From positions 70,456 through 134,455 of the forward strand of contig JBBDYN010000026.1 in assembly GCA_040901465.1 (NCBI GenBank): a DNA stretch of 64,000 nt, in the 5' to 3' direction. Origin of the DNA: JAUSIF01 sp040901465. Lineage in GTDB: Bacteria > Pseudomonadota > Alphaproteobacteria > Rhizobiales > Xanthobacteraceae. The notes under the pieces were generated by a model. The model was given only the letters and a program-made list of their open reading frames with translations. It was not told the origin of the DNA and did not search any database. Shown here in pieces: positions 1 to 8,806 of this stretch. The translations under genes were made by a program, and so were the position numbers. Positions within the stretch are counted from its first letter, which is position 1; every line of letters starts with the position of its first letter.

Positions 1-5
1 GCCGC

Positions 6-1320
6 ATGAGCGCGACCGCACCCCTATCCGAAGCTGAAACGCGCGCGGTCGAAGCCGCGCCGTCGGTTTCATTCGTGTCGCTCGGGTGTCCGAAGGCGCT
101 CGTCGATTACGCGCGAGCATGCGGGCGCCGACGTGGTCGTCGTGAACACATGTGGGTTTCTCGACAGCGCGAAGGCCGAGAGCCTTGCCGCAATCGGCGA
201 CGCACTGAAGGAGAACGGCCGCGTGATCGTCACGGGTTGCCTCGGCGCCGAGCCGGAGACGATCCGCGCGGCGCATCCGAACGTGCTCGCGGTCACGGGC
301 CCGCACCAATACGAGCAGGTGGTGACGGCCATCCACGACGTGGTGCCGCCCATGCACGATCCGTTTCTCGATCTCGTGCCCGAGCAAGGGATCAAGCTCA
401 CGCCGCGGCACTACGCCTATTTGAAGATTTCCGAGGGCTGCAACAACCGGTGCTCGTTCTGCATCATTCCCAACTTGCGCGGCGATCTCGTGAGCCGGCC
501 CGCGGCCGAGGTGTTGCGCGAGGCCGAGCGGCTAGTCGCCGCCGGCGTCAAGGAACTGCTCGTGATCTCGCAGGATACTTCTGCCTACGGCATCGACATC
601 AAATACGCGCCGAGCCGCTGGCGCCAGCGCGAGGTGCGGGCGAACTTCCTCGATCTGTCCGTTGCGCTCGGCGAACTCGGCGCGTGAGTGCGGCTGCACT
701 ATGTCTACCCCTATCCGCACGTGGACGAAGTGATTCCCCTGATGGCGGAGGGAAAAATCCCTCCTTATCTCGACGTGCCGTTCCAACACGGCAGCCCGGC
801 TGTGCTGAAACGTATGCGGCGGCCAGCCGCGCAGGAGAAGACGCTCACGCGCATCGCGTGCTGGCGCGAGCTGTGCCCGGAAATCACGATCCGCTCGACT
901 TTCATCGTCGGCTTCCCCGGCGAAACCGATGGGGAATTCTCCGAGCTGCTTGCGTTCCTAGAGGAGGCGCAGCTCGATCGGGTGGCATGCTTCAAGTACG
1001 AGCCGGTGCGCGGAGCGGAGGCGAATGCCATCGAGCTGCCGGTGCCGGACGAGGTCAAGGTGCAGCGCTACGCGCGCTTCATGGAACTGCAGCAGAAAAT
1101 CAGCGCGAAGAAGCTACGTGGCAAGGTCGGCAGGCGCGAGAAGGTCATCATCGATCGAGTTGCAAATGGCGGGGCGATCGGCCGAACGCGCGGCGACGCG
1201 CCGGAAATCGACGGCACGGTGCAGGTACGCGCGCACAGGCCCAAGGTTGGCGAGATCGTAATCGTGAGGATCGAGCGCGCGGATGCGTACGATGTGCATG
1301 GCACTGTCGTCGGATTCTGA
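6..1320 (+). pseudogene. rimO: Broken rimO: ribosomal protein S12 methylthiotransferase
   Basis: RimO is a radical-SAM, two-[4Fe-4S] enzyme that adds a methylthio group to a conserved aspartate of ribosomal protein S12. The start at 6 reads into SLGCPKALVD, then frame is lost at about 107. The next family block (VVVVNTCGF) resumes in another frame from about 106-118, so about 13 expected residues are missing and the frame is shifted. The second frame carries the radical-SAM cysteines (CNNRCSFC, bases 439-462) and ends at an in-frame TGA (685-687), where relatives have Trp before RLHYVYPYPH. The same frame continues from 688 through the rest of the radical-SAM domain and the TRAM domain to a stop at 1318-1320. 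Identity is clear. Whether the two lesions are biological or assembly errors cannot be told from the sequence. Confidence 0.88.
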
Positions 1321-1338
1321 ACGCGCCTGAATAGCGTC

Positions 1339-1367
1339 GTCATGGCCGGGACAAGGCCGGGCATGAC
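1339..1367. repeat. Short palindromic repeat between convergent genes
   Basis: GTCATGGCCGGG, a five-base loop (acaag), then GCCGGGCATGAC form a near-perfect hairpin between the convergent rimO remnant and the M20 hydrolase. It resembles a minimal version of the larger GTCAT...ATGAC elements at 45562 and 48166. It probably ends transcription from one or both sides, although no T-tract is evident. Confidence 0.6.
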
Positions 1368-1377
1368 GGGTTAGAAT

Positions 1378-2586
1378 CTACGCCTTCAACAAATCCCTGA
1401 GCGTCGCCGCGATGATCTGGATTGCCGCCTCCAGATCCTTGATCTGCACGTGCTCGTCGGCACGGTGCGCGTTCGCCTCCAGGATCGAGCGCGGGCCGGC
1501 GCCGTAGAGCACCGTGGGAATTTTTCGCGCTGCATAGTGCCGTGCGTCGGTGTAGAGCGGCACGCCGGTCGGCTTGATGCTCCGCTTCAACACTTCTCGC
1601 GCGTGGCGCTGCAGCGGCGCGACAAGACGCTCGATGCCTTTGCCCTGTTTGAGGGGCTCGGCGAGCAGAATGCGCTTCACCTCGACCTTGATGCCTTTCC
1701 GGCTCCCGGCCTTCGTGATCAGCGCGTTCAATTCGCGCTCGACCTTGCGGCCGCTCTCTTCGGGGATCAAGCGGCGATCGAGGCGCAGCGTCACGAGATC
1801 GGGGACGACATTCGTGTTGATGCCGCCGGAAATCAATCCGACATTTAGCCTGGGCGAGCCGATGCCGGGCGTCGCGCTTTTCGTCTTGCGGAGACGCTTG
1901 CGCTCGGCATAGAGCGCCGAGAGCACCGCGTTCGCCGCCTCCAACGCGTCGGCACCGGTTTCAGGCATGGCCGCATGCGCCTGCTTGCCGTGCAGCGCCA
2001 CTTCGAGATGCAGGCAGCCATTGTGGGCGGTGACGACCGAATAGGAAAATCCCGCGCAGACCGCGAGATCGGGCTTGGAGATTTTCTGATCGAGCAGCCA
2101 TTTCGGCCCAATATCCCCGCCAGCTTCCTCGTCATAGGTGAAATGCAGTTCGATCGTGCCGTCGAGGCCCTCCGGCTTTGCCTTCAGCGCGCGCAAGGCA
2201 AACGCATAGGTGGCGAAGTCGGACTTGGAAACGGCGGCGCCCCGTCCATAGATCGCGCCGTTGCGTTCGACCGCCCCGTACGGATCGACGGTCCAGCCCT
2301 GCCCGGGCGGCACCACGTCACCGTGGGCGTTGAGCGCGATCACGGGCCCCGTGCCCGAGCCGAAACGCTCACGAACGACGAGATTGATCGCCGAGCGCAT
2401 TCCATGCTTGCGGACGAGCGGGTCCGGTACGCGATGGCGCTCGACCTTGAAATCGAGCGCCTCGAGCAGCCTCGCTGCTTCCTCCGCATGGCGCGCGCAA
2501 TCGCCCGGCGGGTTGTCCGACGGCACGCGCACGAGCGCTTTCAGGAAGGCAACCGCCCGGGCAAAATCGTAGAAGCTGTCGGCCAC
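1378..2586 (-). CDS. M20 family metallohydrolase (ArgE/DapE type), last gene of the purine operon
   Basis: A 402-residue member of the ArgE/DapE/carboxypeptidase M20 family, which cleaves amide bonds with a two-metal centre. NAHGD (H88, D90) gives the first metal ligand and its partner Asp, and EE153-154 gives the catalytic Glu. The segment GRGAAVSKSD stands where relatives usually have GRGxxDMKG, so the usual metal-bridging Asp is not in its normal place. It starts 17 bp after the AllC-type gene and is the last gene of the xdhA-led operon. Co-transcription suggests a late ureide step, for example on ureidoglycolate or a carbamoylated intermediate, but the substrate is inference. A general aminoacylase or dipeptidase is the alternative. 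Confidence 0.8.
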   Translation of the reverse strand: MADSFYDFARAVAFLKALVRVPSDNPPGDCARHAEEAARLLEALDFKVERHRVPDPLVRKHGMRSAINLVVRERFGSGTGPVIALNAHGDVVPPGQGWTVDPYGAVERNGAIYGRGAAVSKSDFATYAFALRALKAKPEGLDGTIELHFTYDEEAGGDIGPKWLLDQKISKPDLAVCAGFSYSVVTAHNGCLHLEVALHGKQAHAAMPETGADALEAANAVLSALYAERKRLRKTKSATPGIGSPRLNVGLISGGINTNVVPDLVTLRLDRRLIPEESGRKVERELNALITKAGSRKGIKVEVKRILLAEPLKQGKGIERLVAPLQRHAREVLKRSIKPTGVPLYTDARHYAARKIPTVLYGAGPRSILEANAHRADEHVQIKDLEAAIQIIAATLRDLLKA

Positions 2587-2603
2587 GGAGGTCGCCTTTC
2601 GGT

Positions 2604-3848
2604 TCAGGATGCGGGTGGCTTGAACTGCTCGACGAAACGCACGAGCGCGGCGACGGCAATGCCCATGTCCAGCGGGCTCGCATACTCCGCGGGATTATGG
2701 CTGACGCCGCCTTTGCAGCGTACGAACAGCATACCGATCGGACAAAGCTTCGCCATCATCAGCCCATCATGGCCGGCGCCGGATGGAAGCCGCAACGGTT
2801 TCGCCCCAACAGCCTCGATGGCCGCACTGAGCTGGTTCTGCACCGATGCATCGCAGGGTGTGGTCGCGATGCGGTGGATCGGCTCGATGGCAAAACCGAG
2901 TCCGCGCCGATCGGCGATCGCGCGCGCTTCCCGCTCGAAACGCTCGACCGCGGTGTGGCGCGCGGCGTCGGAGGCGGTGCGGAGATCGAGGGTAAAGCGG
3001 GCGACGCCGGCGATGATATTGGCCGCGCTCGGCCGGGCCTCGATGCGCCCCACCGTCGCGACCACTCCGTCGCTTGCGAAATCGTGAGCGATCTTCTCCG
3101 CGAGCAGCACCATTTCGGCGGCACCCGCGAGTGCGTCGCGGCGGAGTTTCATCGGCACGGTGCCGGCGTGGCCCGCTTCGCCAGTCACAGTCGCTTGCAG
3201 CCGCGTCTGGCCGACGATTGCGCTGACGACGCCGAGCGGCTCGCCTTCTGCCTCGAGGACGGGGCCCTGTTCGATATGGATCTCGACATATGCGGCCGCG
3301 TCGCCGCGCCGGATCGCGGCCTTGCCGACGTCGTCGGGGCTCTTGCCGTACGCGCGCAAGGCGTCGGCGAAGGTCACGCCTTCCTGGTCCGTGAGCTCCC
3401 AATGCCGTGGATCGAAGTGACCGGCAAGTGCCGCCGAGCTTGGAAGCGTCGAGGGAAAGCGCGAACCCTCCTCGTCGCCGAACGCGACCAGCTCGATGCC
3501 AGTTACGGGGAGCGATTTCTTTCGCTGCAGCGTGTCGACGGCGAGGATCGGCGCGACCACGCCGAGCGGTCCATCGTAGCGGCCCGCGTCGATCACAGTG
3601 TCGATGTGTGAGCCGATGACGAGGTACGGCGGCTTGCCGATGCGGCCACGCACGTTGCCGATCGCGTCCTCGAATACATCGAGTCCCACTTCGCGCATCC
3701 ATTGCGCGACGAGATTGGCGGCACGGCGGTGCTCCGGGGACAGGAAAAAGCGCACGAGCCGGTCGGGCTCGGCGGAAATCGCGGCCAGCTCCTCGATCAT
3801 GGCCTCGGCGCGGCGGCCGAGATCGGCGGGATTGAGGGCGGCGGCCAT
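2604..3848 (-). CDS. allC: Allantoate amidohydrolase / N-carbamoyl amino acid hydrolase family
   Basis: M20-type zinc hydrolase of the AllC/HyuC/beta-ureidopropionase family, 414 residues. In the purine pathway AllC splits allantoate to ureidoglycine, CO2 and ammonia. Metal-site motifs are GSHIDTV (H81), RYDGPLGV (D92), GDEEGSRF (E126-E127) and HIEQGPVLE. The ATG at 3848 is chosen because its A is also the last base of the puuD stop (TGATG overlap). A longer reading to 4061 would run through the puuD cytochrome domain and adds no family sequence. The family also contains N-carbamoyl-L-amino acid hydrolases, so allantoate rests on the company of xdhABC, guanine deaminase and puuD. Confidence 0.85.
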   Translation of the reverse strand: MAAALNPADLGRRAEAMIEELAAISAEPDRLVRFFLSPEHRRAANLVAQWMREVGLDVFEDAIGNVRGRIGKPPYLVIGSHIDTVIDAGRYDGPLGVVAPILAVDTLQRKKSLPVTGIELVAFGDEEGSRFPSTLPSSAALAGHFDPRHWELTDQEGVTFADALRAYGKSPDDVGKAAIRRGDAAAYVEIHIEQGPVLEAEGEPLGVVSAIVGQTRLQATVTGEAGHAGTVPMKLRRDALAGAAEMVLLAEKIAHDFASDGVVATVGRIEARPSAANIIAGVARFTLDLRTASDAARHTAVERFEREARAIADRRGLGFAIEPIHRIATTPCDASVQNQLSAAIEAVGAKPLRLPSGAGHDGLMMAKLCPIGMLFVRCKGGVSHNPAEYASPLDMGIAVAALVRFVEQFKPPAS

Positions 3849-5026
3849 CAGTGCTGTTCCGCGAGCCAGGCGCCGAGCTTCTGGCGTTCCTCGGTGCTCA
3901 TGCGGGTTTCGTTGCCTAGGGGCATGGCGGTAGATTGCACCGCCTGCACGCGCACGAGGCGCGCGTACTGGCGCAGGTCCTGGAGCGACTCGATCCGCAT
4001 GTCGTTTGGGGCTTCGGCGAAGCCCGGGTGCTTCGGCCGGCGTGCGTGGCAGACCGTGCAATGGTGATTGACGATCTGCAGCACCTCGGAGTCGGCCACC
4101 TGAACCGAACTCGTCGCCGGGCGCGGCGCGGTGATGGAAATCGCCGACGCGAGCGCAATCGCGGCCACGGGTGCGGCCCAGCTATATGCGTTGAAGTCGT
4201 CGCCGGCGTCATGGCGATTGATGAGATGGCGCACGAGCCCGCCCACCACGATGATGAGCGCGACGACGAGCCATGAATACGGGTGGCTGTAGAGCATCGG
4301 ATAATGGCTCGAGACCATCATCAGGAGCACGGGCAGCGTGAGATAATTGTTGTGCACCGAGCGCTGCTTGCCGATGGCGCCGTAGCGCGGGTCCGGCGCC
4401 TGGCCAGCTTGCAGTTGCGCTACGAGCTTCTTCTGGTTCGGGATGATCACGAAGAAGACGTTGACCGCCATGATGGTGCCGACGAGCGAGCCTATATGGA
4501 TGAACGCGCCGCGGCCGGAGAAGACCTGGCTCAAGCCCCAGCTCGCGCCGACGAGCAAGACGAAAACGACGGCTGACAACAGTACCGGGCGCTCGCCAAC
4601 GGGCGACCGGCAAATCAGGTCATAGATGAACCAGCCGGCGGCGAGCGTGCCGAGCGAGATCGCGATGGCGAGCGTCGGGGTTATGTCGAGAACTGTCGGG
4701 TCAATCAGGTACGCGCGCGCGTTCCAGTAATACTGGACAATCAACAGGCCGAAGCCCGTCACCCAGGTGAGATACGCTTCCCAGCGGAACCAGACGAGAT
4801 GCTCGGGCAGTTGCGGCGGGGCGACGGTGTATTTGTCGACGTGATAGAAGCCGCCACCGTGCACCTGCCATTGCTCGCCATAGACAGCGGGCGGTGACTT
4901 CGGATTTTTCCGCAGGCCGAGATCGAGCGCGATAAAATAGAAGGATGTGCCGATCCAGCCGATACCCACCACGAGGTGTGCCCAGCGCAGGATCAGGTTC
5001 AGCCAATCGGCGATGAAGACGTCCAT
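3848..5026 (-). CDS. puuD: Urate hydroxylase PuuD (membrane protein with C-terminal cytochrome c)
   Basis: Integral-membrane urate oxidase that converts urate to 5-hydroxyisourate and passes electrons to its fused cytochrome c instead of making peroxide. The N-terminal part holds about eight hydrophobic helices, starting LILRWAHLVVGIGWIGTSF. After the last helix comes a c-type heme site, CTVCH (C323, C326, H327), with a likely axial Met at 368 (TAMPLG). Length 392 residues fits the family. It lies 6 bp after guanine deaminase and overlaps the AllC-type gene by one base, so the three are translated from one mRNA. It acts at the cytoplasmic membrane with the heme domain expected in the periplasm. 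Confidence 0.93.
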   Translation of the reverse strand: MDVFIADWLNLILRWAHLVVGIGWIGTSFYFIALDLGLRKNPKSPPAVYGEQWQVHGGGFYHVDKYTVAPPQLPEHLVWFRWEAYLTWVTGFGLLIVQYYWNARAYLIDPTVLDITPTLAIAISLGTLAAGWFIYDLICRSPVGERPVLLSAVVFVLLVGASWGLSQVFSGRGAFIHIGSLVGTIMAVNVFFVIIPNQKKLVAQLQAGQAPDPRYGAIGKQRSVHNNYLTLPVLLMMVSSHYPMLYSHPYSWLVVALIIVVGGLVRHLINRHDAGDDFNAYSWAAPVAAIALASAISITAPRPATSSVQVADSEVLQIVNHHCTVCHARRPKHPGFAEAPNDMRIESLQDLRQYARLVRVQAVQSTAMPLGNETRMSTEERQKLGAWLAEQH

Positions 5027-5032
5027 CGGATT

Positions 5033-5515
5033 TCAATACGGAATCCGGTTGGGATTGGCGAGCCAGACGGTGAACGGGTTTTCGTCGTCGGTCGTCACGC
5101 GTACGATGTTCAGGCTGCGTGCCTCGATCGGCTTGGCCAATTCCTCATAGAGGAAGGCATCGTCGAACCCCGCTGCGGCCGCCTCATGCTGGGTCGCGGC
5201 ATAGACCACGCGGTCGACGCGAGCCCAGTAGGCGGCGGCAAGGCACATGGGACAGGGTTCGCAGCTCGTATAGAGCACGCTGCCTTTTAGATCGAAGCGG
5301 CCGAGATTCTTGCCGGCTTGGCGAAGGGCGATGACTTCGGCATGCGCGGTCGGATCGTTTGTGGCGGTGACGCTGTTCCTGCCCTGGCCCACCACTTCTC
5401 CGTCGAAGACGACGATGGCACCGAACGGTCCGCCTTCGGCGCTCGCGGCGTTCTTGCACGCGAGGGCTAGGGCCATCCCCATGAATTCGCGATCTTTTTT
5501 ACTCTCGTGAGCCAA
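5033..5515 (-). CDS. guaD: Guanine deaminase, cytidine-deaminase fold
   Basis: Small zinc deaminase of the Bacillus GuaD type, converting guanine to xanthine, the substrate of the adjacent xdhAB product. Zinc and catalytic residues are HAE (H58, E60) and PCPMC (C88, C91), numbered from the chosen start. The C-terminal segment GFDDAFLYEEL is typical of GuaD rather than of the tRNA deaminase TadA. No ATG lies far enough upstream. TTG at 5515 is chosen because GGAG (5523-5526) sits 7 nt before it. TTG at 5521 would add two residues and ATG at 5482 would cut off the first helix. The start lies inside the xdhC 3' end. Confidence 0.9.
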   Translation of the reverse strand: MAHESKKDREFMGMALALACKNAASAEGGPFGAIVVFDGEVVGQGRNSVTATNDPTAHAEVIALRQAGKNLGRFDLKGSVLYTSCEPCPMCLAAAYWARVDRVVYAATQHEAAAAGFDDAFLYEELAKPIEARSLNIVRVTTDDENPFTVWLANPNRIPY

Positions 5516-6482
5516 TGGCAAGCTCCGTCTTGAATTTGGGATTGGCGAGGGCGCGCTCCCGCTCTACGAGGAGTTCGGCGGCGACCGCGGCGGCGATCAC
5601 CGGCGGCGATTTGCCGGAAATGCCGGCGACGCCGATCGGACAAACGAGACGCGTGATAACGTCGGCGGAGACTCCGAACTCGGCGAGCCGGCGTTCGAAC
5701 AGCGCACGCTTGGTGGCGCTGCCGATCAGGCCGACATAAGGAAAGCGCGTGTCGGGCAGCGCGGCGGCCACGAGCGCGAGATCGAGCGCGTGACTATGCG
5801 TCATCATGATCACGAAGGAGCCCGTGGGGGCGTCACGCAACTCGGACTCGGGCAGCGCGGAGACGACCGTGTGCGCGCCAAGCGTGCGTGCGCCGTCGAA
5901 CGCGTCGGGGCGGTCGTCGATCCAGCGCACAGTGAAGGGTAACGGCGCCAGCGCCGCGACGAGCGCGCGACCTACGTGCCCGCCGCCGAAGAGGAGAACG
6001 GGCGTCCTCGCCTCGCCGAAGCGCTCAGTGAGGGCGTCGGACCTGTCGCGCGTGATCGCTTCCCCGGGCCGTGCGGTTTGCACCGCGCGGCGACGATAGG
6101 GGCCGCTGCCAGAGCGTTCCGCGCGCACGATCAGTTCGGATTCATCATGTGACGCAAGCGGCGCGATCCATTCGCGGTCGGCTGCGGTGAAGGATTCGTG
6201 CAGCAGTTCCGCCCGACCGCCGCAACATTGATCGAGTGCGGGCCCAAGCGAGACTGTCTTCCATTCGGCGCCGGGGCCCGCAGCGATCATGTTCTTTGCG
6301 ACGTCGATCGCGGCCCATTCCAACGGCCCTCCGCCGATGGAGCCCGAGATCGATCCGTCGCGCGCTACGACCATGCGCGCGCCCGCCTCGCGCGGGGTCG
6401 AGCCGTCGACCTTCGCGACCGTGACGAGGCCGGCCGCGCCGTCGCGCTCGATCAGTTTCAGGATGCTGCGCCAGGGCTCCAT
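5499..6482 (-). CDS. xdhC: Xanthine dehydrogenase accessory protein XdhC
   Basis: XdhC binds molybdenum cofactor, promotes its sulfuration and inserts it into the XdhB subunit. The 327-residue protein has the N-terminal XdhC/CoxI domain (TPREAGARMVV, SGSIGGGPLEW and a CCGG segment) and a C-terminal Rossmann-like XdhC domain starting at VLLFGGGHVGRALV. It ends with the family segment CPIGVAGISGKSP. The ATG at 6482 shares its A with the xdhB stop (TGATG), and its 3' end overlaps the guanine deaminase start. Confidence 0.94.
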   Translation of the reverse strand: MEPWRSILKLIERDGAAGLVTVAKVDGSTPREAGARMVVARDGSISGSIGGGPLEWAAIDVAKNMIAAGPGAEWKTVSLGPALDQCCGGRAELLHESFTAADREWIAPLASHDESELIVRAERSGSGPYRRRAVQTARPGEAITRDRSDALTERFGEARTPVLLFGGGHVGRALVAALAPLPFTVRWIDDRPDAFDGARTLGAHTVVSALPESELRDAPTGSFVIMMTHSHALDLALVAAALPDTRFPYVGLIGSATKRALFERRLAEFGVSADVITRLVCPIGVAGISGKSPPVIAAAVAAELLVERERALANPKFKTELAIGSRE

Positions 6483-8806
6483 CAGGCTCCTCCCCGCACC
6501 ACCTGCACGGCGCGCAGGATCGACTCCGGTGTTGCGGGCGCGTCGAGCGGTACCTGGCTTCCGGGCTTGAGCGAATGGATCGCGTCGGCGATCGCGGCAA
6601 ACACGGAGATCGCGAGCATCAAGGGCGGCTCGCCCACGGCCTTGGAGCGCCAGACGGTCGCTTCGCGATTGACGTTGTCGAAGAATGCCACGCGGAAGTC
6701 CTCGGGCAGGTCGAAAGCGGTCGGGATCTTGTAGGTGGAAGGTGCGTGGGTCGTGAGGCGGCCATCCTTATCGAACACGAGTTCCTCGCTCGTGAGCCAG
6801 CCAGCGCCCTGCACGAATCCGCCTTCGATCTGGCCGAGGTCGACCGCGGGATTGAGCGAACTGCCGACGTCATGCAGCAAGTCGGCGCGTACGATGCGCA
6901 TCTCGCCAGTGGTCGCATCGATCATCACTTCCGAGCACGCGGCGCCATAGGCGAAGTAGAAAAACGGCCGGCCCTTGCCTTTGGCGCGGTCATACTCGAT
7001 CTTGGGTGTCGCGTAGAAGCCGGTCGCGGACAATTGCACGCGGCCGCGATAGGCGGCTTCGACCAGTTCCGCGAACGGCAAAGTGCGATTGCCAACGACC
7101 ACCTGATCGTCGCGGAATCCAATTTGCTCCTTCGGCACCTTAAAATGATCTGCCGCGAAGTCCGTGAGCCGGCCGCGGATCGTTTGTGCCGCGGCGAGCG
7201 CGGCCATTCCGTTGATATCTGAGCCCGCGGAGGCCGCGGTCGGCGACGTGTTCGGCACCTTGCCCGTGGTCGTCGCGGTGATCTTCACGCGCTCGAGCGA
7301 AAGGCCGAAGGCTTCCGCCACGACCTGCTGAACCTTCACGAACAGCCCCTGCCCCATCTCGGTGCCGCCGTGATTGAGATGCACGGAGCCGTCGCGATAG
7401 ACGTGCACGAGCGCCCCGGCCTGATTCATTGAAGTGTTGGTGAAGGAGATGCCAAACTTTACCGGCGTCAGCGCGATGCCGCGCTTCAGGAAGCGACTCG
7501 TCTTGTTGAAAGCGGCGATCTCGGTGCGGCGGCGGCGATAGTCCGCGCTTTGTTCGAGCTGGCCGATCAGTTCCGGCAGCACGTTATCTTCGACCTTCAT
7601 TCCATAAGGAGTCGTGTCGCGATCGGGCGCGTAGAAATTCGCCTTGCGCACGTCGAGCGGATCGAGGCCGAGCTTCCAGGCAATCGAGTCAATCGCGCGC
7701 TCGATCGCCATCATGCCCTGCGGGCCGCCGAAGCCGCGGAATGCGGTGTTGGAAACCGTGTTTGTTTTCAATCGCTTGGAGCGGATCGCGGCGGCGGGCA
7801 GGAAATAGGCGTTGTCGGCGTGAAACATGGCGCGGTCGACGACGCCCGGCGAAAGATCGACCGAGTGCCCGCAACGCGCGGCGAGCTGAACGTCGTAAGC
7901 CTGAATGCGGCCGGACGCGTCGAAGCCCACGTCGTAGTCGGCGCGGAAGTCGTGACGCTTGCCCGTCATGATCATGTCGTCGTCGCGATCAAGGCGAACT
8001 TTGCATGGGCGTTTCGTCACGTGGGCGGCAAGTGCGGCGAGTGTGGCCCATTGCGTCGCCTGGCTCTCCTTGCCGCCAAATCCGCCGCCCATCCGGCGCA
8101 CTTCGACCGTGACCGCGGCCTGCTTCACCCCAAGCATGTGCGCCGTGATGTGCTGTACTTCGCTCGGATGCTGGGTCGACGAATGGATAAGCAGATCGCC
8201 GCCTTCGAGCGGGATCGCAAAGGCCGCCTGGCCTTCGAGATAGAAATGCTCCTGGCCGCCGATTTGGATGGTGCCCTTGAGGCGATGCAGGCTCTTCGCG
8301 GCCGTCCCCTGCACATCGCCGACGATGAAATCGTAGTCGTCGAGCACGCGGCTGCCGGCCGCCAACGCGTCGTCCACGGTGATCAGCGGCTTCTCGGCTT
8401 CGATTTCAAACTTGGCGAGCTTCACGGCGCGGCGCGCTTCAAGGAAGCTCTCGGCGACGACCGCGAACACGGGCTGTCCGTGAAAACGCACTTCCTTGTC
8501 CGCCAGCAATTGCTCGTCCGGGACAATCGCGCCGATGTTGTTGTGGCCGGGAATCTCGGCGGCTGTCAGCACGGCGACGACGCCGGGCGCGGCGCGGACT
8601 GCCGCGAGATCAAGCTTCTTAATGCGCCCGCGCGCGGCTGGCGCGCCGCCCGGCGCCAAATGCAGCGTGCCTTCGGGCTCGCGCATATCGTCGATATAGG
8701 CCGCCGCACCCGAAACGTGCCGCTCGGCGCTGTCGTGCGCGATCGGCCTGCGCACGATCTTCGGCGCGTCGGCCTCATCCGGACGCTTGTCAGGCAGCGT
8801 GTGCAT
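6482..8806 (-). CDS. xdhB: Xanthine dehydrogenase molybdopterin-binding subunit
   Basis: Large catalytic subunit that holds the molybdenum cofactor and oxidises hypoxanthine and xanthine to urate. The 774-residue protein has the aldehyde oxidase/xanthine dehydrogenase a/b-hammerhead domain followed by the Moco domain. Visible cofactor motifs are GGGFGGKESQ, FRGFGGPQGM and GGTEMGQG. The catalytic Glu lies in KAVGEPPLML near the C terminus. It overlaps xdhA by 17 bp and xdhC by one base, which indicates translational coupling. Length and domain order are normal for bacterial XdhB. Confidence 0.96.
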   Translation of the reverse strand: MHTLPDKRPDEADAPKIVRRPIAHDSAERHVSGAAAYIDDMREPEGTLHLAPGGAPAARGRIKKLDLAAVRAAPGVVAVLTAAEIPGHNNIGAIVPDEQLLADKEVRFHGQPVFAVVAESFLEARRAVKLAKFEIEAEKPLITVDDALAAGSRVLDDYDFIVGDVQGTAAKSLHRLKGTIQIGGQEHFYLEGQAAFAIPLEGGDLLIHSSTQHPSEVQHITAHMLGVKQAAVTVEVRRMGGGFGGKESQATQWATLAALAAHVTKRPCKVRLDRDDDMIMTGKRHDFRADYDVGFDASGRIQAYDVQLAARCGHSVDLSPGVVDRAMFHADNAYFLPAAAIRSKRLKTNTVSNTAFRGFGGPQGMMAIERAIDSIAWKLGLDPLDVRKANFYAPDRDTTPYGMKVEDNVLPELIGQLEQSADYRRRRTEIAAFNKTSRFLKRGIALTPVKFGISFTNTSMNQAGALVHVYRDGSVHLNHGGTEMGQGLFVKVQQVVAEAFGLSLERVKITATTTGKVPNTSPTAASAGSDINGMAALAAAQTIRGRLTDFAADHFKVPKEQIGFRDDQVVVGNRTLPFAELVEAAYRGRVQLSATGFYATPKIEYDRAKGKGRPFFYFAYGAACSEVMIDATTGEMRIVRADLLHDVGSSLNPAVDLGQIEGGFVQGAGWLTSEELVFDKDGRLTTHAPSTYKIPTAFDLPEDFRVAFFDNVNREATVWRSKAVGEPPLMLAISVFAAIADAIHSLKPGSQVPLDAPATPESILRAVQVVRGGA

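Noticed and set aside
685..687. TGA in rimO read as tryptophan or selenocysteine
   Set aside because: TGA ends many intact genes here (puuD, xdhB, recA-independent genes such as queA), no SECIS-like element is evident, and the gene has a second lesion.
3849..4061. N-terminal extension of the AllC-type hydrolase
   Set aside because: It overlaps the cytochrome domain of puuD, and the internal ATG forms a TGATG junction and matches the family start.
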